Below, piece by piece: positions 10,470-21,450 of a stretch of DNA of 64,000 bases. Each line of letters begins with the position of its first letter. Within the stretch, counting starts at the first letter, position 1. The notes beneath the pieces are model-generated. The model was not told the origin of the DNA and did no database searches. It worked only from the letters and a program-made list of their open reading frames with translations. The DNA comes from Heloderma charlesbogerti (taxonomy: Eukaryota > Chordata > Lepidosauria > Squamata > Helodermatidae), in contig JANEZZ010002672.1 of assembly GCA_026122225.1 (NCBI GenBank), forward strand, positions 62,001-126,000, read 5' to 3'. The translations under genes were made by a program, and so were the position numbers.

Positions 10470-10823
10470 TCCAGTGCTAAGGTGTCCTTGCATTCTCCTT
10501 TACAGAGGAGAGCCCCCTATTTGATGAGCTGCCATAAGACTACCCGCTATTTGAAGGCATCCTCTGTTTGAAGGGCTCTCCTTCCAGTTTAAAGACCATG
10601 AACCATAAGAACTTGCTCATCAAGAGTTAGCATCTGGACAGCAGACCGAACAGGCAGGCACATGGGTCACCTGGTCAGTCTTCCATGTATGGTGAGATGT
10701 ACTGTATTTCTATTTAAATGATAATTATTATTTCTAAATTTGCACCTATACATATAAAGTAATACATGCAAATTTATGTTGAAGAGTGTCCTCCTTTTTG
10801 ACAATTCATAGGTGGCCACCGTA
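10470..10823 (-). mobile_element. DNA-transposon-like repeat (TGGCCACC ends), copy 1
   Basis: Read on the minus strand, this matches the plus-strand copy at 44146-44513 in order: ggtggcca, aaatttagaaataat/attatcattta, gtagaaatacagtacatctcacca, accaggtgacc, gaggatgcct, then agcactgg. Both copies end near TGGCCACC in inverted orientation, so a MITE is likely. No clean TSD is visible. Confidence 0.6.
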
Positions 10824-11387
10824 ACCATGAGGCTATTTATTTATTTCCCACTAATGAACACATTCCTCCTCTCTTCCTCCTGCTTATTATCTGGGTTGTT
10901 GGTTGGTTGGTTTTTTGCTCTATACAGTATCAGTGTGGACTGGATTCATATCACAAGAGACTTAAGATGCAATCCTATACTGAAGATCCACAAGCTGAGA
11001 GGATAGAGGATTTGGCAGAAGTCCCACTGGTAGATACTGTATACTGCCACTATGGCAGATATATGGGCAGAACTGCCCTGATACACCAGCTAAGCAAGCA
11101 GAAGGTTCAGGATGGGTTTCCATCGGTAGTAATGAGAAACTTATGGGAAGTCAGTCCTTCTCAAAATCTCAGATAAAATGTGGTTTCTTTGTCCAATGTA
11201 TTTTCAATTTTGTAGATCGTATGCCCTTGGAGAGAAATCCCATTTCTGTAGAAAACACTCATGTTATACGCATCAGAACACAGGGTGAGTTTCTACTGAA
11301 ATAAATATTAAAACAAAAACAAAAGTGAAACTAAAATGAATGTGACAGCAACTGTTGTGAAACTAACTAAAGATGGCCTTTAGAAAC
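10824..11387. other. No recognised feature
   Basis: Unique-looking DNA with ttggttggttgg at 10899-10912 and a gatgcaatcctatac remnant at 10968. No gene recognised. Confidence 0.5.
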
Positions 11388-12074
11388 TAGGGATGTATGA
11401 AAGTCACTTAGCTTTTCCAAGGGTGACATTCACGGTGGGGGGGAGGTGCTCCGTCCCTCCCCCCGAAATTCTCTCTGGCCGGCTCCGCTCCGCAAAGATT
11501 CCACAGAGCTGGGGCCGCCCACAGCTGGACATCCGGCCGCTGGGCAGCCTGCAGGGACGCAAATGGCGGCTGCCGTAGCCTCCATTTGCGTCCCTCTTTT
11601 TACCGTGATAGGCTACGTAAATATTTACGTAGCCTATCACGGCAAAAAAACACACAAAACAGCAGATGCAAATATTTACGTAGGCTATTATGGCGGGGAA
11701 AAAAAGGGAACGCAAATGGCGGCCACTACGCCATTTGCGTTCCCTTCCCCCCCCGCTGTAATAGCCTACGTTAATATTTACGTAGGCTAAAACGGCAAAA
11801 AAAAGGAACGCAAATGGCGGCCGCTGTAGACGCTGCCATTTGCGTTCCCTTAGTTAGGCCGTGATAGGCTGCATAAGTATTTACGTAGCCTATCACGGCT
11901 ACATGGAGGAAGCAAATGGCAGCCGCACATGCGGCCGCCATTTGCAAGTCAGCGCAGACGGCAGCAGGTAGGTACTCCGTTCCAGGCCCATTTCACAGGG
12001 CGGGGGGGCTTCGTTCCGCCATGGATTTCGGGGGGCCTTACCAAGATCCATGGTGGAATTCTCTGACATCCCTA
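11388..12074. mobile_element. hAT-type MITE with four palindromic cores, perfect TSD
   Basis: tagggatgtatgaaag ... attctctgacatcccta, with 8-bp TSD ttagaaac at 11380-11387 and 12075-12082 (8/8). Inside are repeated units of tacgtaaatatttacgta (11615-11632 and variants near 11672, 11775 and 11880). They alternate with inverted pairs of gcaaatggcggc and gccatttgcg. The right arm has CAG|GTAGGT near 11967. The left arm has the same site with GT changed to CT. Confidence 0.92.
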
Positions 12075-12768
12075 TTAGAAACTCAAACTAAACAACAGAA
12101 GTTCAAGTGTACAACACTACGTCTGACCGGGGTCTGGGATGTATTCAGCAACTGAGCGTGCAGAGGTAGATTTATTATAAGTCATTGCATCTGGTAATCC
12201 AATGTGCCTGGAGCTATATTTAGCTCTTCTACTGGTTAATACTAAAAGATACTTACAGTAATTTACAATTCACACACACACACAAAACTAATACAAATTT
12301 TTTCTGAAATAGAACTATGACATACTTTTTCACTTTCTAGGGAAGTAGCCATATTAGGCTGCAATCCTGTACACACTTTTCCAGTGGTAATTTCTATTGA
12401 ACTTACTGGGACTTCATTCTGCAGAGAACTGTATAGGATTGAGCCATTAGTCTCTTGCAGCAAAAGCAACTACTTCTGGGACTGTGGACTTATGGGATAC
12501 AGCTAGAAAGATAATATAATCACCAATTATAATTTTTTGTAGATAGGTCATGGTTATTATAATTTATATATTGGGACTCTGCAGGCTTATGGCTGGCTCT
12601 TACATTATATGGACTTTTGGGTCCTCTGTTTACAATTTCCCCTCTATAACATGCCAACTGATAGTGCTTCATGCATCTTATGAAGTATAGACACTAGTCC
12701 ATGAAAGTTTATGCCACAGTAAATCTATCAGTGTTTAAGGTGCCACAGGACTCTATATTTTTCATAGT
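12075..12768. other. Unique DNA, one short palindromic repeat, small CA tract
   Basis: 12353-12446 holds ggctgcaatcctgtacacac and its inverse gaactgtataggattgagcc (CAATCCTATAC family). (CA)n at about 12271-12285. Nothing else recognised. Confidence 0.5.
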
Positions 12769-12772
12769 GTAT

Positions 12773-12807
<35 letters not shown>

Positions 12808-13303
12808 TTGCATTTCTATATCGCCCCATAGCTGAAGCTCTCTGGGCAGCTTACAGAAGTTAAAACATTAAATACAATATAAAAAGTTTAAAAGCTATTT
12901 ACAAAAAAGCACATAAAAGCACACAGACAATATGCACAAACAACATATAACTAAAAACAACATTGAACTATCAGTCATCATAACTAAAGACACATCCAAG
13001 ACCGATTAAAACTCATCATGTGCTGCCAAATACCTGGGAAAAGAGAGGTCTTAACCTAGTGCCGAAAAGATAATAATGTTGGCGCCAGGCAGACCTCATC
13101 AGGGAGCTCGTTCCACAGACAGGGGGGGGCACCACTGAGAAGGCCCTCTCCCTCACTGTTGTCTTCTGAGCTTCCCTTGGAGGAGGCACCCGGAGGAGGA
13201 CCTTAGATGCTGAATGTAGAGTATGGATATTAGGTTCATTTCAGGAGAGGCATGCCATCAGGTATTGAGGTTCCAAGCTATGTAGGGCATTATAGGTTAA
13301 AAC
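12769..13303 (-). mobile_element. L2-clade LINE, 3' portion (tail side)
   Basis: The plus strand opens with (ATTT)n at 12770-12808, the complement of the LINE's AAAT tail. Next is ccccatagctgaagctctctggg, the complement of a gagagcttcagctatgggg 3' UTR. In minus-strand translation the C-terminal ORF2 text RERAFSVVAPPLWNELP, with LAPTLLSF after it, is recognisable across frameshifts. It continues beyond a hAT insertion at 13668. Confidence 0.8.
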
Positions 13304-13667
13304 TAGGGATGTCAGAGAATTCCGCCACGGATCTCGGTGGGGCCGAATGCCAGTGCATTCAGCCCCCCAAAATCTGTGGCAGAACAGCCTGCCCCCCCTG
13401 CCCCCCACGGATCCCCCCCGGGACGAGACTTACCCGGGGCGGATGTTCCGGGCGGCGGTGGCCCCGGCAGCAGCGGCTGCTGGTCTTCCGACCGGCTGCC
13501 GCTGCTGTCATTTGCAGTCTGGAGGTGGGGGGTTTTTGTTTGTTTTTTACAGAGACGTGATAGGCTACGTAAAGATTTATGTAGCCTATCACGGCTGGGT
13601 TAAAAAAAAAAACGCGTACGCAAATGGCAGCAGCTACGGCCGCCGCCATTTGCGTTCCTTATTTTTG
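13304..13667. mobile_element. hAT-type MITE inside L2, right arm deleted
   Basis: tagggatgtcagagaattcc start, CpG-rich left arm with minus-strand CGG|GTAAGT near 13427, palindromic core taggctacgtaaagattta at 13560-13592, then gcaaatggcagcag/gccgccgccatttgcg. It stops without catcccta and runs into L2 sequence. L2 text expected between the two flanks is also missing, so one deletion removed the right arm and adjacent target DNA. Confidence 0.8.
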
Positions 13668-13985
13668 GCTGTCTTCAAGGGCAGCCCCACGCAGAGTGCA
13701 TTGCAGTATTCTAACTTGGAGTTTACCAGAGTATAGACAACTGAAGCCAGGCTATCCCTGTCCAGATAGGAGTGTAGCTGGGCCCCCTGCCGCAGTTGAG
13801 GCTACCTCAAGTGACAAAGATGGCTCCGGGAGGACCCCCAAGCTACAGACCTGCTCCTTCAGGGGAGTGCAACCCCATCCAGAAGAACAGGTTGAGCACC
13901 TTCCATCCAGTCAGCAGAACCACCTTCAGTGCACTAAAGTTTTGTTTCCACTCTTTGTGTTCAAGGCATTTCACCTTTAAGAACC
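13668..13985 (-). mobile_element. L2-clade LINE, ORF2 piece upstream of the hAT insertion
   Basis: On the minus strand this is homologous to the plus-strand L2 segment at 63736-63990 (gatggggttgcactcccc, taggagtgtagc/gagtactcctag, ctatccctgtcc, tgcattgcagta). It is part of the ORF2 region after the RT palm. Frames are broken. Confidence 0.7.
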
Positions 13986-14394
13986 ATTTCCCTTTTTTAA
14001 AAAAACCTCCTCGGTCCATTTTTTTAAAAAGAAATCTACCTTGAGAATCAGATAAAGCAGCCCAAATGGGGCCAAAGGAGGCATAGTTGGAGGGTAGGAA
14101 AAGTCCTTTCAAGGACTGCTCAGCTGGAACAGTGGTGAATGCAGCCTCCCAGAGAGCCACACTCCCTGGAAGGCCTGGTATGCAGAAAATGTGACTGGCT
14201 GGGAGGCTGCACCTGAATTGGTTCCTTGTCATGAAAATGGAAACTTCTACAGTTGCAGTGGAATATCAGTTCGGTTGGAGGGAGAGAAATAGGACTTTGT
14301 TCTGCAGAGAGTAGCAAATGGTATGATAGAATTGTTATAGCTTCAGGCCTGCATACCCATCCTGCCATTGACGCTACACAGGTTTTGTAGGATG
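13986..14394. other. No recognised feature
   Basis: Unique-looking DNA between two L2 fragments in opposite orientations. T- and A-runs at 13997-14030. Confidence 0.45.
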
Positions 14395-14578
14395 ACTGCC
14401 TGTTGAAAGTTGTTTCTAGGTATATGTTGTTTGTGTATATCATCTGTGTGCTTTTATGTAAATGGATTTTAAACTTTATATATTGTTTTTTAAAGTTTTA
14501 ACTTTTGTAAACCACCCAGAGAGCTTTGGCTATGGGGCGGTATAGAAATGTAATTAATAATAATAATAATAATAATAA
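14395..14578 (+). mobile_element. L2-clade LINE, 5'-truncated 3' UTR and tail
   Basis: gtatatgttgtttgtgtatat, gtgtgcttttatgt, ttttgtaaaccacccagaga and gctatggggcggtatagaaat match the reversed 12820-12960 segment. The tail is (ATA)n at 14558-14578. Same subfamily as the minus-strand copy next to it but in opposite orientation. Confidence 0.8.
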
Positions 14579-15779
14579 TTTTGAAGTGTTTCAAAAACCT
14601 GCAAAACCTCTTTGCCCAGATGAAATGCTCCACAAAAGAAATGAGTGTGCATATCACAGGCAGCGATGGCTTTGTCATACCACCACCAACTGTCTTTTAA
14701 TTGTCCATCAGGGATCCAAAAGAGCAGGTTCGGCTGATGCAGTGCACTTCACCTAGGGCAGTGGACCTTTCCATTATGTGTTTTCTTTGAATATGTCATG
14801 ATAACATGGCATGTTTTCGTAACTCCCCTAACTTTTAAAAGCAGTTTGGAGGTGGGGGAGCTGCTGCTCAAGAAAACACCAACTGTAAAGCCCTTGGACT
14901 CAAAGTAATATTTCTTTGGATCCTGGCCCCCATCTCCAATTTTACTCAGCAAGAAAAGAATACTCCCCTGTCACTCAGTGTCTGAGTGCCTATCCTAATG
15001 CAGCCAAAATGGTGCTACCCATACATAAGAGGGAGGTATCAGCAGGTTTGGGTAAATGCCAAGGTTCGCAGAAGAACAAAACAAAAAACTTTAGGGCGGA
15101 AAAGCTGGGGGGGGCATACCAAAAACAGCTCAGTGAGGACTGGGCATGCTTAGTGGGGGTGGGATGTGGGGGTGGGGCTCAGAAAAACAGATAGAATAAA
15201 GGATCCTGGAAGAAGGCATATCCCACCTCCATCTCCTTTCGAATAGGTAACAGTATGATATAAAGCAGTATTGTATGAAGTTATTTTCAGTTGGAACCTC
15301 TTTCCTATAGATATATTATGCCACAGTACACAGTCTGACGAGTAAGTACGGGGCTCTCTGCCTCCCATACCCTTTGTTCTCCCACTCTCCTCCTGAAACG
15401 TAGGAGCAGTTTATTTATTGGAGGGGACATATTTGCTAGTTCGGCAATTTACTGCTAAAATGGTGCTCAAACCTGGCAGGACAAACGTCATGGATGGCTA
15501 GATATCTGTCTTGACATTTGGTTGTCATGTGGAATTTTCAAACCAGCTTGGGTTATGAGGCTCATAAAGTCCTTCCCGACAAATGATAATCATGGTGATG
15601 ATGGCTGTAGTATGGTGTTTCCCAAGCTTCTGATAAGCTCCTTGTTCTCACACTTGATTTAAAAAACAAAACAAAAATGTTTTGGATGTTGTAACAGTGA
15701 GATGGAAGTGGAACCTACTCATCTGTGTCAATATTCTGGGTTTGTCCCTGACTGGAAGGAGACAAGCCCAGAGCAGTGA
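14579..15779. other. No recognised feature
   Basis: Unique-looking DNA. A G-rich stretch at 15155-15178 contains agtgggggtgggatgtgggg. The gaggactgggcatgcttagt at 15135 resembles gaggactgagcatgctcagt at 55422, a possible shared old repeat. Confidence 0.4.
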
Positions 15780-16130
15780 CACAGGCTGAGATGCAAACCC
15801 TTGGAGGGTGGGTAATTCTACTGCATCTTTGCATCAGGGGAATTGAATTATTTAATCATGTCCAATGCAGAGATGAATTGAATTACCCTCCCCCAGCACA
15901 GCTGGCAGGAAAGAAGCAAGTCCAGAGTGGTGAATCATGCCAAGACATAACTTGCACGCTCCTATGAAGCCAGGCAATTCTGCTGTGTCTCTGCATTGGG
16001 TGTGACTGAATAACCAATGCCAACCTTTACAGAAAGAGAGCAGAATTGTCTGCCCTTGGAGAAGGCTGCATGTTGTCCCTCTGCATGATTCCCTGTTCTG
16101 GTCTTGCCTCCTTCCTGTCATACCAAAGGC
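15780..16130. repeat. Complex inverted repeat
   Basis: 15903-15955 (ggcaggaaagaagcaagtcc ... gcc-aagacataacttgc) is the imperfect inverse of 16068-16122 (gcatgttgtccctctgcatg ... cctccttcctgtc). An inner pair, ccaatgcagagatgaattga and aattctgctgtgtctctgcattgg, also inverts. Probably a decayed foldback transposon. Confidence 0.45.
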
Positions 16131-16217
16131 AGGGACATGGGAGAAGCATTTGTCCCAGCACACACTGATTGATAGGAGGCAAGGTAAGAAGCAATGAATA
16201 ATGCAGGGGTAGGTGGG

Positions 16218-16635
16218 ATGGGGGAGAACACCATTGCTCAGTACTAGAGCACATACTTTGCCTACAGAAGGTTCTAGGTACAATCCCTGACAGTGGTGCC
16301 CTCAGGGCAGGACTCTGGGGCAAACGTCCAGGGCCCCATTCAGCGGAATGAGCAGGAGGTCCACAAACACAGAAGGGCTGGCTTTTGACATGTTGAAGTA
16401 AGTGAAGTCAAAACACACTGACATCTAAAGAACCTCTCCCATAGGACATTAAGACCAGATGCCCCTCCCCATAAAATTATTAAATCCAGTATCTCAAATG
16501 ACTTAACTGTACCACTGATCCTTGCTATGTCCAGTTAAAAAGGATGAGGTGTCAGGCAATGTGAAAGATCTCTGCCTGAAGTTCTAGAGAGCTGCTTCCA
16601 GCCAAAAGTAGCCAGTACTGGGCTAGATCGACATA
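16218..16635 (+). mobile_element. tRNA-headed SINE interrupted by 233 bp
   Basis: The head has the A-box-like tgctcagtactagagcac and the B-box-like ggttctaggtacaatccct, then breaks at about 16292. The body resumes at about 16526 with tccagttaaaaaggatg, gtgaaagatctctgcctg, gagagctgcttcc, tactgggctagat. The intervening 16293-16525 is not recognised and is presumably a later insertion. Confidence 0.65.
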
Positions 16636-16639
16636 GGGA

Positions 16640-16730
16640 CATAGGCAGATGCCTTTTACTGAGTCAGACCATTGGTCTATCTAGCCCAGTCTTGTCAACA
16701 CTGATTAGAACTGGCTCTCCAGGAGGATGT
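16640..16730 (-). mobile_element. tRNA-headed SINE, 3' fragment
   Basis: cagatgccttttactgagtc, agaccattggtctatctagc, ccagtcttgtcaacactg is the reversed 3' body of the same SINE family. It sits tail-to-tail with the copy ending at about 16635. Confidence 0.6.
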
Positions 16731-16966
16731 ATGGGAAATGTGTTTCAGTTCTTTTCTTTTTTTTCAGGATTTACCCAGTTCCCATGAAAAGAGCTATGTA
16801 TTATCCAAATTGTCTTCTCTCTTTTATAGCAGAGGCTCTCAGGCCTTGCCAGAAAGAACTCCACTAAGGAAAGCCCAAGAAATCAAGGTAAATTTCATGT
16901 CCTACTGTCAGGCCTCCCATAGCTGGATTCAGATGCAACCTCTTTCTCAGAGGAAGACCCCAACAC
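16728..16966. mobile_element. hAT-type MITE (family 3), truncated left end
   Basis: ggatgtatgggaaatgtgtt, tcagttcttttcttt, caggatttacccagttccc closely resembles the start of the next element (ggatgtatgataaatttgtt, caggatttatctggttc). It is an older left end just upstream of the copy at 16967. Confidence 0.4.
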
Positions 16967-17470
16967 TAAGGATGTATGATAAATTTGTTTCAGTTCATTT
17001 TTGATCAGGATTTATCTGGTTCACACCTTCTTGACCAAACATAGACTCAGATACAATCTGCAGTCAAAGTCCATACATTTCTGAGCTTGCAGTGTAATTT
17101 GTGGACCCCCGCACCAAAAAAAGAGTATTCAACAGCATGCATACATTTGAAAAATGCACATCAAAGAATGTATTAAAAAAAAAAAATGCGCACAAATACA
17201 CTCAAAGTCTGTATGTTTCTGAGCTTGCAGTGTCATTCACAGACCAAAACAAATGCATACTTTTGAAAAATGCCCACAAATGCACTTTAATCAATGGGAG
17301 AAGAATGTGTACATTTCAAAGATGTGCACAATTGATGTGTCTATTTAGAAAACTATGCACAAAAATATGCATGGATTTCTATGTGAGAACAGAAAAACAA
17401 AGCTTACAATTATGGACTTGAGCTGGAATGAACTTCGAGATGGAATCTGGACAACTTCAGCAAGCTCGAG
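16967..17470. mobile_element. hAT-type MITE (family 3), right end eroded
   Basis: taaggatgtatgataaattt at the left with potential TSD half cccaacac. The core has gaaaaatgcacat, tgcgcacaaatacact and tgcatacttttgaaaaatg, the family-3 signature shared (inverted) with 36715, 37389 and 57427. The right end reaches gatggaatctggac but lacks the last ~20 bp. Confidence 0.6.
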
Positions 17471-17495
17471 TTTTGCTGATTTACACACTGTTACC

Positions 17496-17611
17496 CTCCA
17501 GGGTTTATAGGCAGGAGTTTTTCGCTGCCCTACCTGGAGATGTGGGGGATCAAATCTGGGACTTTCTGCATGCAAAGCAGGTGCTCTACCACCAACCTAC
17601 AACCCCTCTGC
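17496..17611 (-). mobile_element. tRNA-headed SINE, 5' half
   Basis: On the minus strand: gaggggttgtaggttggtgg with gtagagcacctgctttgcat, then agatttgatcccccacatct as the B-box region, then ctccaggtagggca. Diagnostic head of the SINE at 8878. Confidence 0.7.
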
Positions 17612-18682
17612 ATGGTCTAACTTGGTATAAAACAGCTTTTTATGTATGGATGCACTTCCTTTTCTGTGGATGGATATTTTGAGCACACAGAATGCTTTAA
17701 TATTTAATTTTCTTTATTTCTGGTGGTGCACAGGCCTTCTCATTGGACACACTGTTTGGGAACTGCTGCTGTCGCATCTCGTGTTTACTAACTTAGACAT
17801 GTGGCTTCATGGCAATGTTGGCGCCTAGTGCAAGAGGGGATCGCTTGAGATATCAAAGTATTAACTCCCTTTCTGTAAAGTGAGAAATGACACCATATCA
17901 TTTGTATTCACCGAGGGCAGACACTGAGCCTCTGCTCATTTCAGCAAAGAACTATTTATGAGGCTGTAAAAAAGATGAGTTTCTCCGAATAGTCTCCAAA
18001 TTAAACTTTTTAAAGTTTAATGTTGGCACACAAGAATAATTACAGTTATAAACCATTAAACATTTAGAGGAAATTTATAGGATTGGAGGAAGAAAATTTA
18101 CAGCTGTGCCCTAATACAATAAATTTCTTCTGCAAAAGCAGCTCCACATAACATTTCTATCCAGGATTCCACATTTTCTTTTTCTTTTCTCCCCCCCCCC
18201 TCTTTTTAATGAGGCTCACCAAAATGCTTAGGCAATATCTTCAGTAATTATTTATTCACAAAGATGAATACTTTTCTTAAGTTGCTGTTGATTAACCCTA
18301 CAGGAAATAGTCAATACAGTTATTTTTATTTTAAAAACAACAGCCAATATTGTGCTCTCATTTTGTAAGAGCCAGCTGTATATCCTGTAAAATCCTAGAA
18401 AGCATCACAGTAGCTACCTTTGCCAAGGAATTACAAGTTGGGCAATTAAGGATTCTGTTCTGTACATCCATGAACTTGAGCCGGGGATTTACGCTTCTTC
18501 ATCAGAGGTAGGCCAGCTTCAGTCTTGAATGATATCCTTATTTATGTATTTTTACCTGAATGCTTGTGGTCCACCATTTTTAAATTTTATTTTACAAGGA
18601 AGAATGTACACTTGGATTTTAGCACTTCGTATTTTGCAATTAAGACATAGTCAATCCATGTCAAGGGGTTTTCCATACATAC
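17612..18682. other. Unique DNA; candidate conserved non-coding stretch
   Basis: No gene. 17880-18400 is repeat-free, AT-rich and contains agaataattacag, aattaaactttttaaagtttaa (an imperfect palindrome) and cagtaattatttattc. Such TAAT-rich unique DNA is often a developmental enhancer. This is an inference only. Confidence 0.3.
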
Positions 18683-19199
18683 TAGTGCTGTGCCAAACAT
18701 TTCTCCCACCGTTCTCATTCAATTTGATTTTTTTTTAATTGCTTTCCTAAAGAAATTCAAGGGAGAAGAAATTTCAAGGAAACTCTCATGGGCTGGGTTT
18801 AGGGTTCTTCTCCTTACTTTACCTATGAGGTGGCCATGGAGTGTGCATGGTTGTCCTATCTTTCATTGTACAATTATCTCTGTGGCAGCCTGTAGCCTCC
18901 TCAGCTTCCCACGTTTCACTGAAAGCTATCATGAGGAAGACATCATGAGGTAATTCCTCCCATGCAATACACAGTGCATGGGAAGAAGTGCAATACACAC
19001 GGTGCAATACAACAAAAACCCTTAGGTAAAAAGGAGAGAAAGAACCTGTGCTACAACCCCTGCCAATAATGATCCCTATCTGTGAGAAACAGTTGGAGAA
19101 TTTCTCCTCCCCTAGGAGAAATCGGTGAAATTGTCCCCCCTAATTTCTCTGCCCTCAAGTAGGCTGGAGAATTTTGAGAGGCCATTTGCACAAGCTGTA
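18683..19199. mobile_element. hAT-type MITE (family 2), complete, perfect TSD
   Basis: Begins tagtgctgtgccaaac and ends tttgcacaagctgta. The 8-bp TSD atacatac is at 18675-18682 and 19200-19207 (8/8). Internal text such as gaggtggccatggagtgtgc, ggcagcctgtagcctcctca and gaacctgtgctacaacccct is shared with the 690-bp copy at 51298. This copy lacks about 170 bp of the middle. Confidence 0.9.
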
Positions 19200-19207
19200 A
19201 TACATAC

Positions 19208-21450
19208 TGTTGCTGAAGAAAATAAGAGATACCTGGTAAGACCAGACCAGGTTCTGCTTAGTCCAGTATTATTTGCAAAAATCCTAGCAACCAGCAGACA
19301 ACAGGCCAGGGGTTCCTAAACTTTCTGGGTCAGTGGGCCCATTTAGAATGTTGGGAAAGTGTCATGGGCGCTCTTACAACATGGCTGCCATGGAGGGGGA
19401 TTGCCCATTCATTAAAAGGCTGCCTTGGTCAAATGCAGGATAGTTGTTTTCCAAGAAGGCAAACTGGTGAGACTAAAAGAAAAGTCATTTGCTCAATAAC
19501 CGAAGTACAAGGCAGACATGGGGTCTGGGCTCCAAAGCACAAAACTACTCTGTTGAACCCAAATAAAGATGGCACTGGAGGGCAGCCCTTTGCTTTGCAG
19601 CATGCCAACTCTCAGTTTTAACATTAAAAAATAATAATATAAAAAACAAATTTTAAGAAATAAAATACAGATCGGAAGGTGCAGGGAGCCTGGCAAGCAT
19701 CAAGAGAGGTGTCTGCAGTTATATTGGTGGAACCCACAGGCACTATGTTGGAAATCCCAGCAATATGTGATCTCCCAGAAATTGGCAAGACCCATGTCTT
19801 CCTCCTGCCATTGCTCTACAGAACAATACCAGCCATTTAATATTCCTGCTTTTAAAAAAGAATTGTAACATCTCCTCCTGCATTGCGTATGTTTGCTTAA
19901 TTAATTTATTAGTAACATACCTATTGCAAATTGCAATAAGTCTCAGGATATGAAATATAGGCTGAAAAAATGATATAAACTAAGCATTAATTTTCTCCTT
20001 GATCTACTTTTGTTTACTATGAGTGGTCAGGCAGATTCAGACTAAGAGTCTCCTGAGTCCTGATGGCTTGTTGGATGGAGTGAATTTGAGCCACCAACCT
20101 AATATTTCACATTTATTTTTAAAGCATTTTTTACATGTGGCATGTAAAATTCTTTCTAAATCTCTTGTGGAGACATAAAAAAAAGAAGCAGCAGGAGCCA
20201 TAAAAGTGGGCCCTACACTTTGCCTAAAGTGTCATTTCAAGGTCAATTTCAGAAGTCCTTATTTGGGAGTAAGATCCAAGGAATTTTGAAGGAAAAAAAG
20301 ACAAGACCAGCAGAATATCTCAAGGGGCTTTTGCAGATCCAAAAAAAAGCATGAGTGATACCATGTTGAAAAATATATAGCTAGCTTCTCAAATACCCAC
20401 ACACCCCAGGATACTGTCCCTGTAGTTCACAGCAAAGGACTGGGAGAACTAAATTTGGGTTTCCGTTTCTCTCTTTGTGCAGTGTATGCCTGGACTTGCT
20501 GATTGACAGATTGGGCTGAGTTAACAGTGATAATTACAGCTTTTATCTCTACGCAGCTGAAAAGCTTCTGCAAAATCCATGCTCAAGTAAAGTGAGTTTT
20601 GACTTCCATGAGCTTGATACATAGTAGTCAGCACCGAAGTCTAATAACCCTAATTTCTTTTTCTTTGCTTATTTATTCCAGATACCCTTCACTGAGATGA
20701 TTATAGTCTTTAACCCACCAGAAAAAAAAAGTTTCTTTGTTTCCTCATTTATGCATTACATTAGTGCATGCCTCTCTTAAATAACTATTTATGGGGTAGG
20801 AAAGCATTCTGGCCTTTCCATAGTAATCTCTTTTTTTTCTTATTTGCAAATGTATAATTTAAGTCCTATTCTTTATCAGCTTTTGTTTTGAACTACTAAA
20901 TTGTTGATCTAATTAAACAAGCTTAGAGTATATTAAAATTGGACTTATCAGAAGAGTCTGAAGATGAAGCTAGGCCTGACAGCAAACTGGGGCATTTCTT
21001 GAGGGTCATACGCTCCAGACAGGTCCCACCAAGGCTGACGTGACACTTGGCTTGCCCCCCGCCCCACCAAACCTGGTGCCACATGGCTCCCTAGCAGCAG
21101 TACTTCTCCAGCTTCAGCCTTGCATATTTTCAGTGCTGCTGCTCAGCATCTGACCCATTACACTGCTGTTGCTGGGTAAGCCCATCAGCAAGCTCATGAG
21201 GCTTGTGTAGTAATGGGTCTGTAATGGGCCAGGTGCTGATGGGTCACTTGGCTCCTGGCCTGTTACAGTGCTAAGGGCTGGTGTCAAGGGTAGGCATGAT
21301 TGGGTACCTCCAAGTGCCCACACCCCAGAAGAGCCCCACTAACAAAAGCTCCCTGGACTTGCTCCTCCTCTTCATCATTGCAACTGGCATGTTCACTGCC
21401 TCTCACTCTGGCCCAGACAATGGTGGTGGTGAGAAGAAGGAGGAGCTATA
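19208..21450. other. Long unique stretch; candidate conserved non-coding segment
   Basis: No gene or recognised repeat over about 2.2 kb. 20480-20960 is unusually repeat-free and includes gctgattgacagattggg, acagtgataattacagctttt and gatctaattaaacaagctt, suggestive of an enhancer. 20960-21450 is more GC-rich and has an inverted pair around taatgggtctgtaatggg. Confidence 0.3.

Noticed and set aside
11600..11900. CRISPR-like array (repeated palindromic units with spacers)
   Set aside because: Units are imperfect and unequally spaced inside a TSD-flanked transposon, and the genome is eukaryotic.
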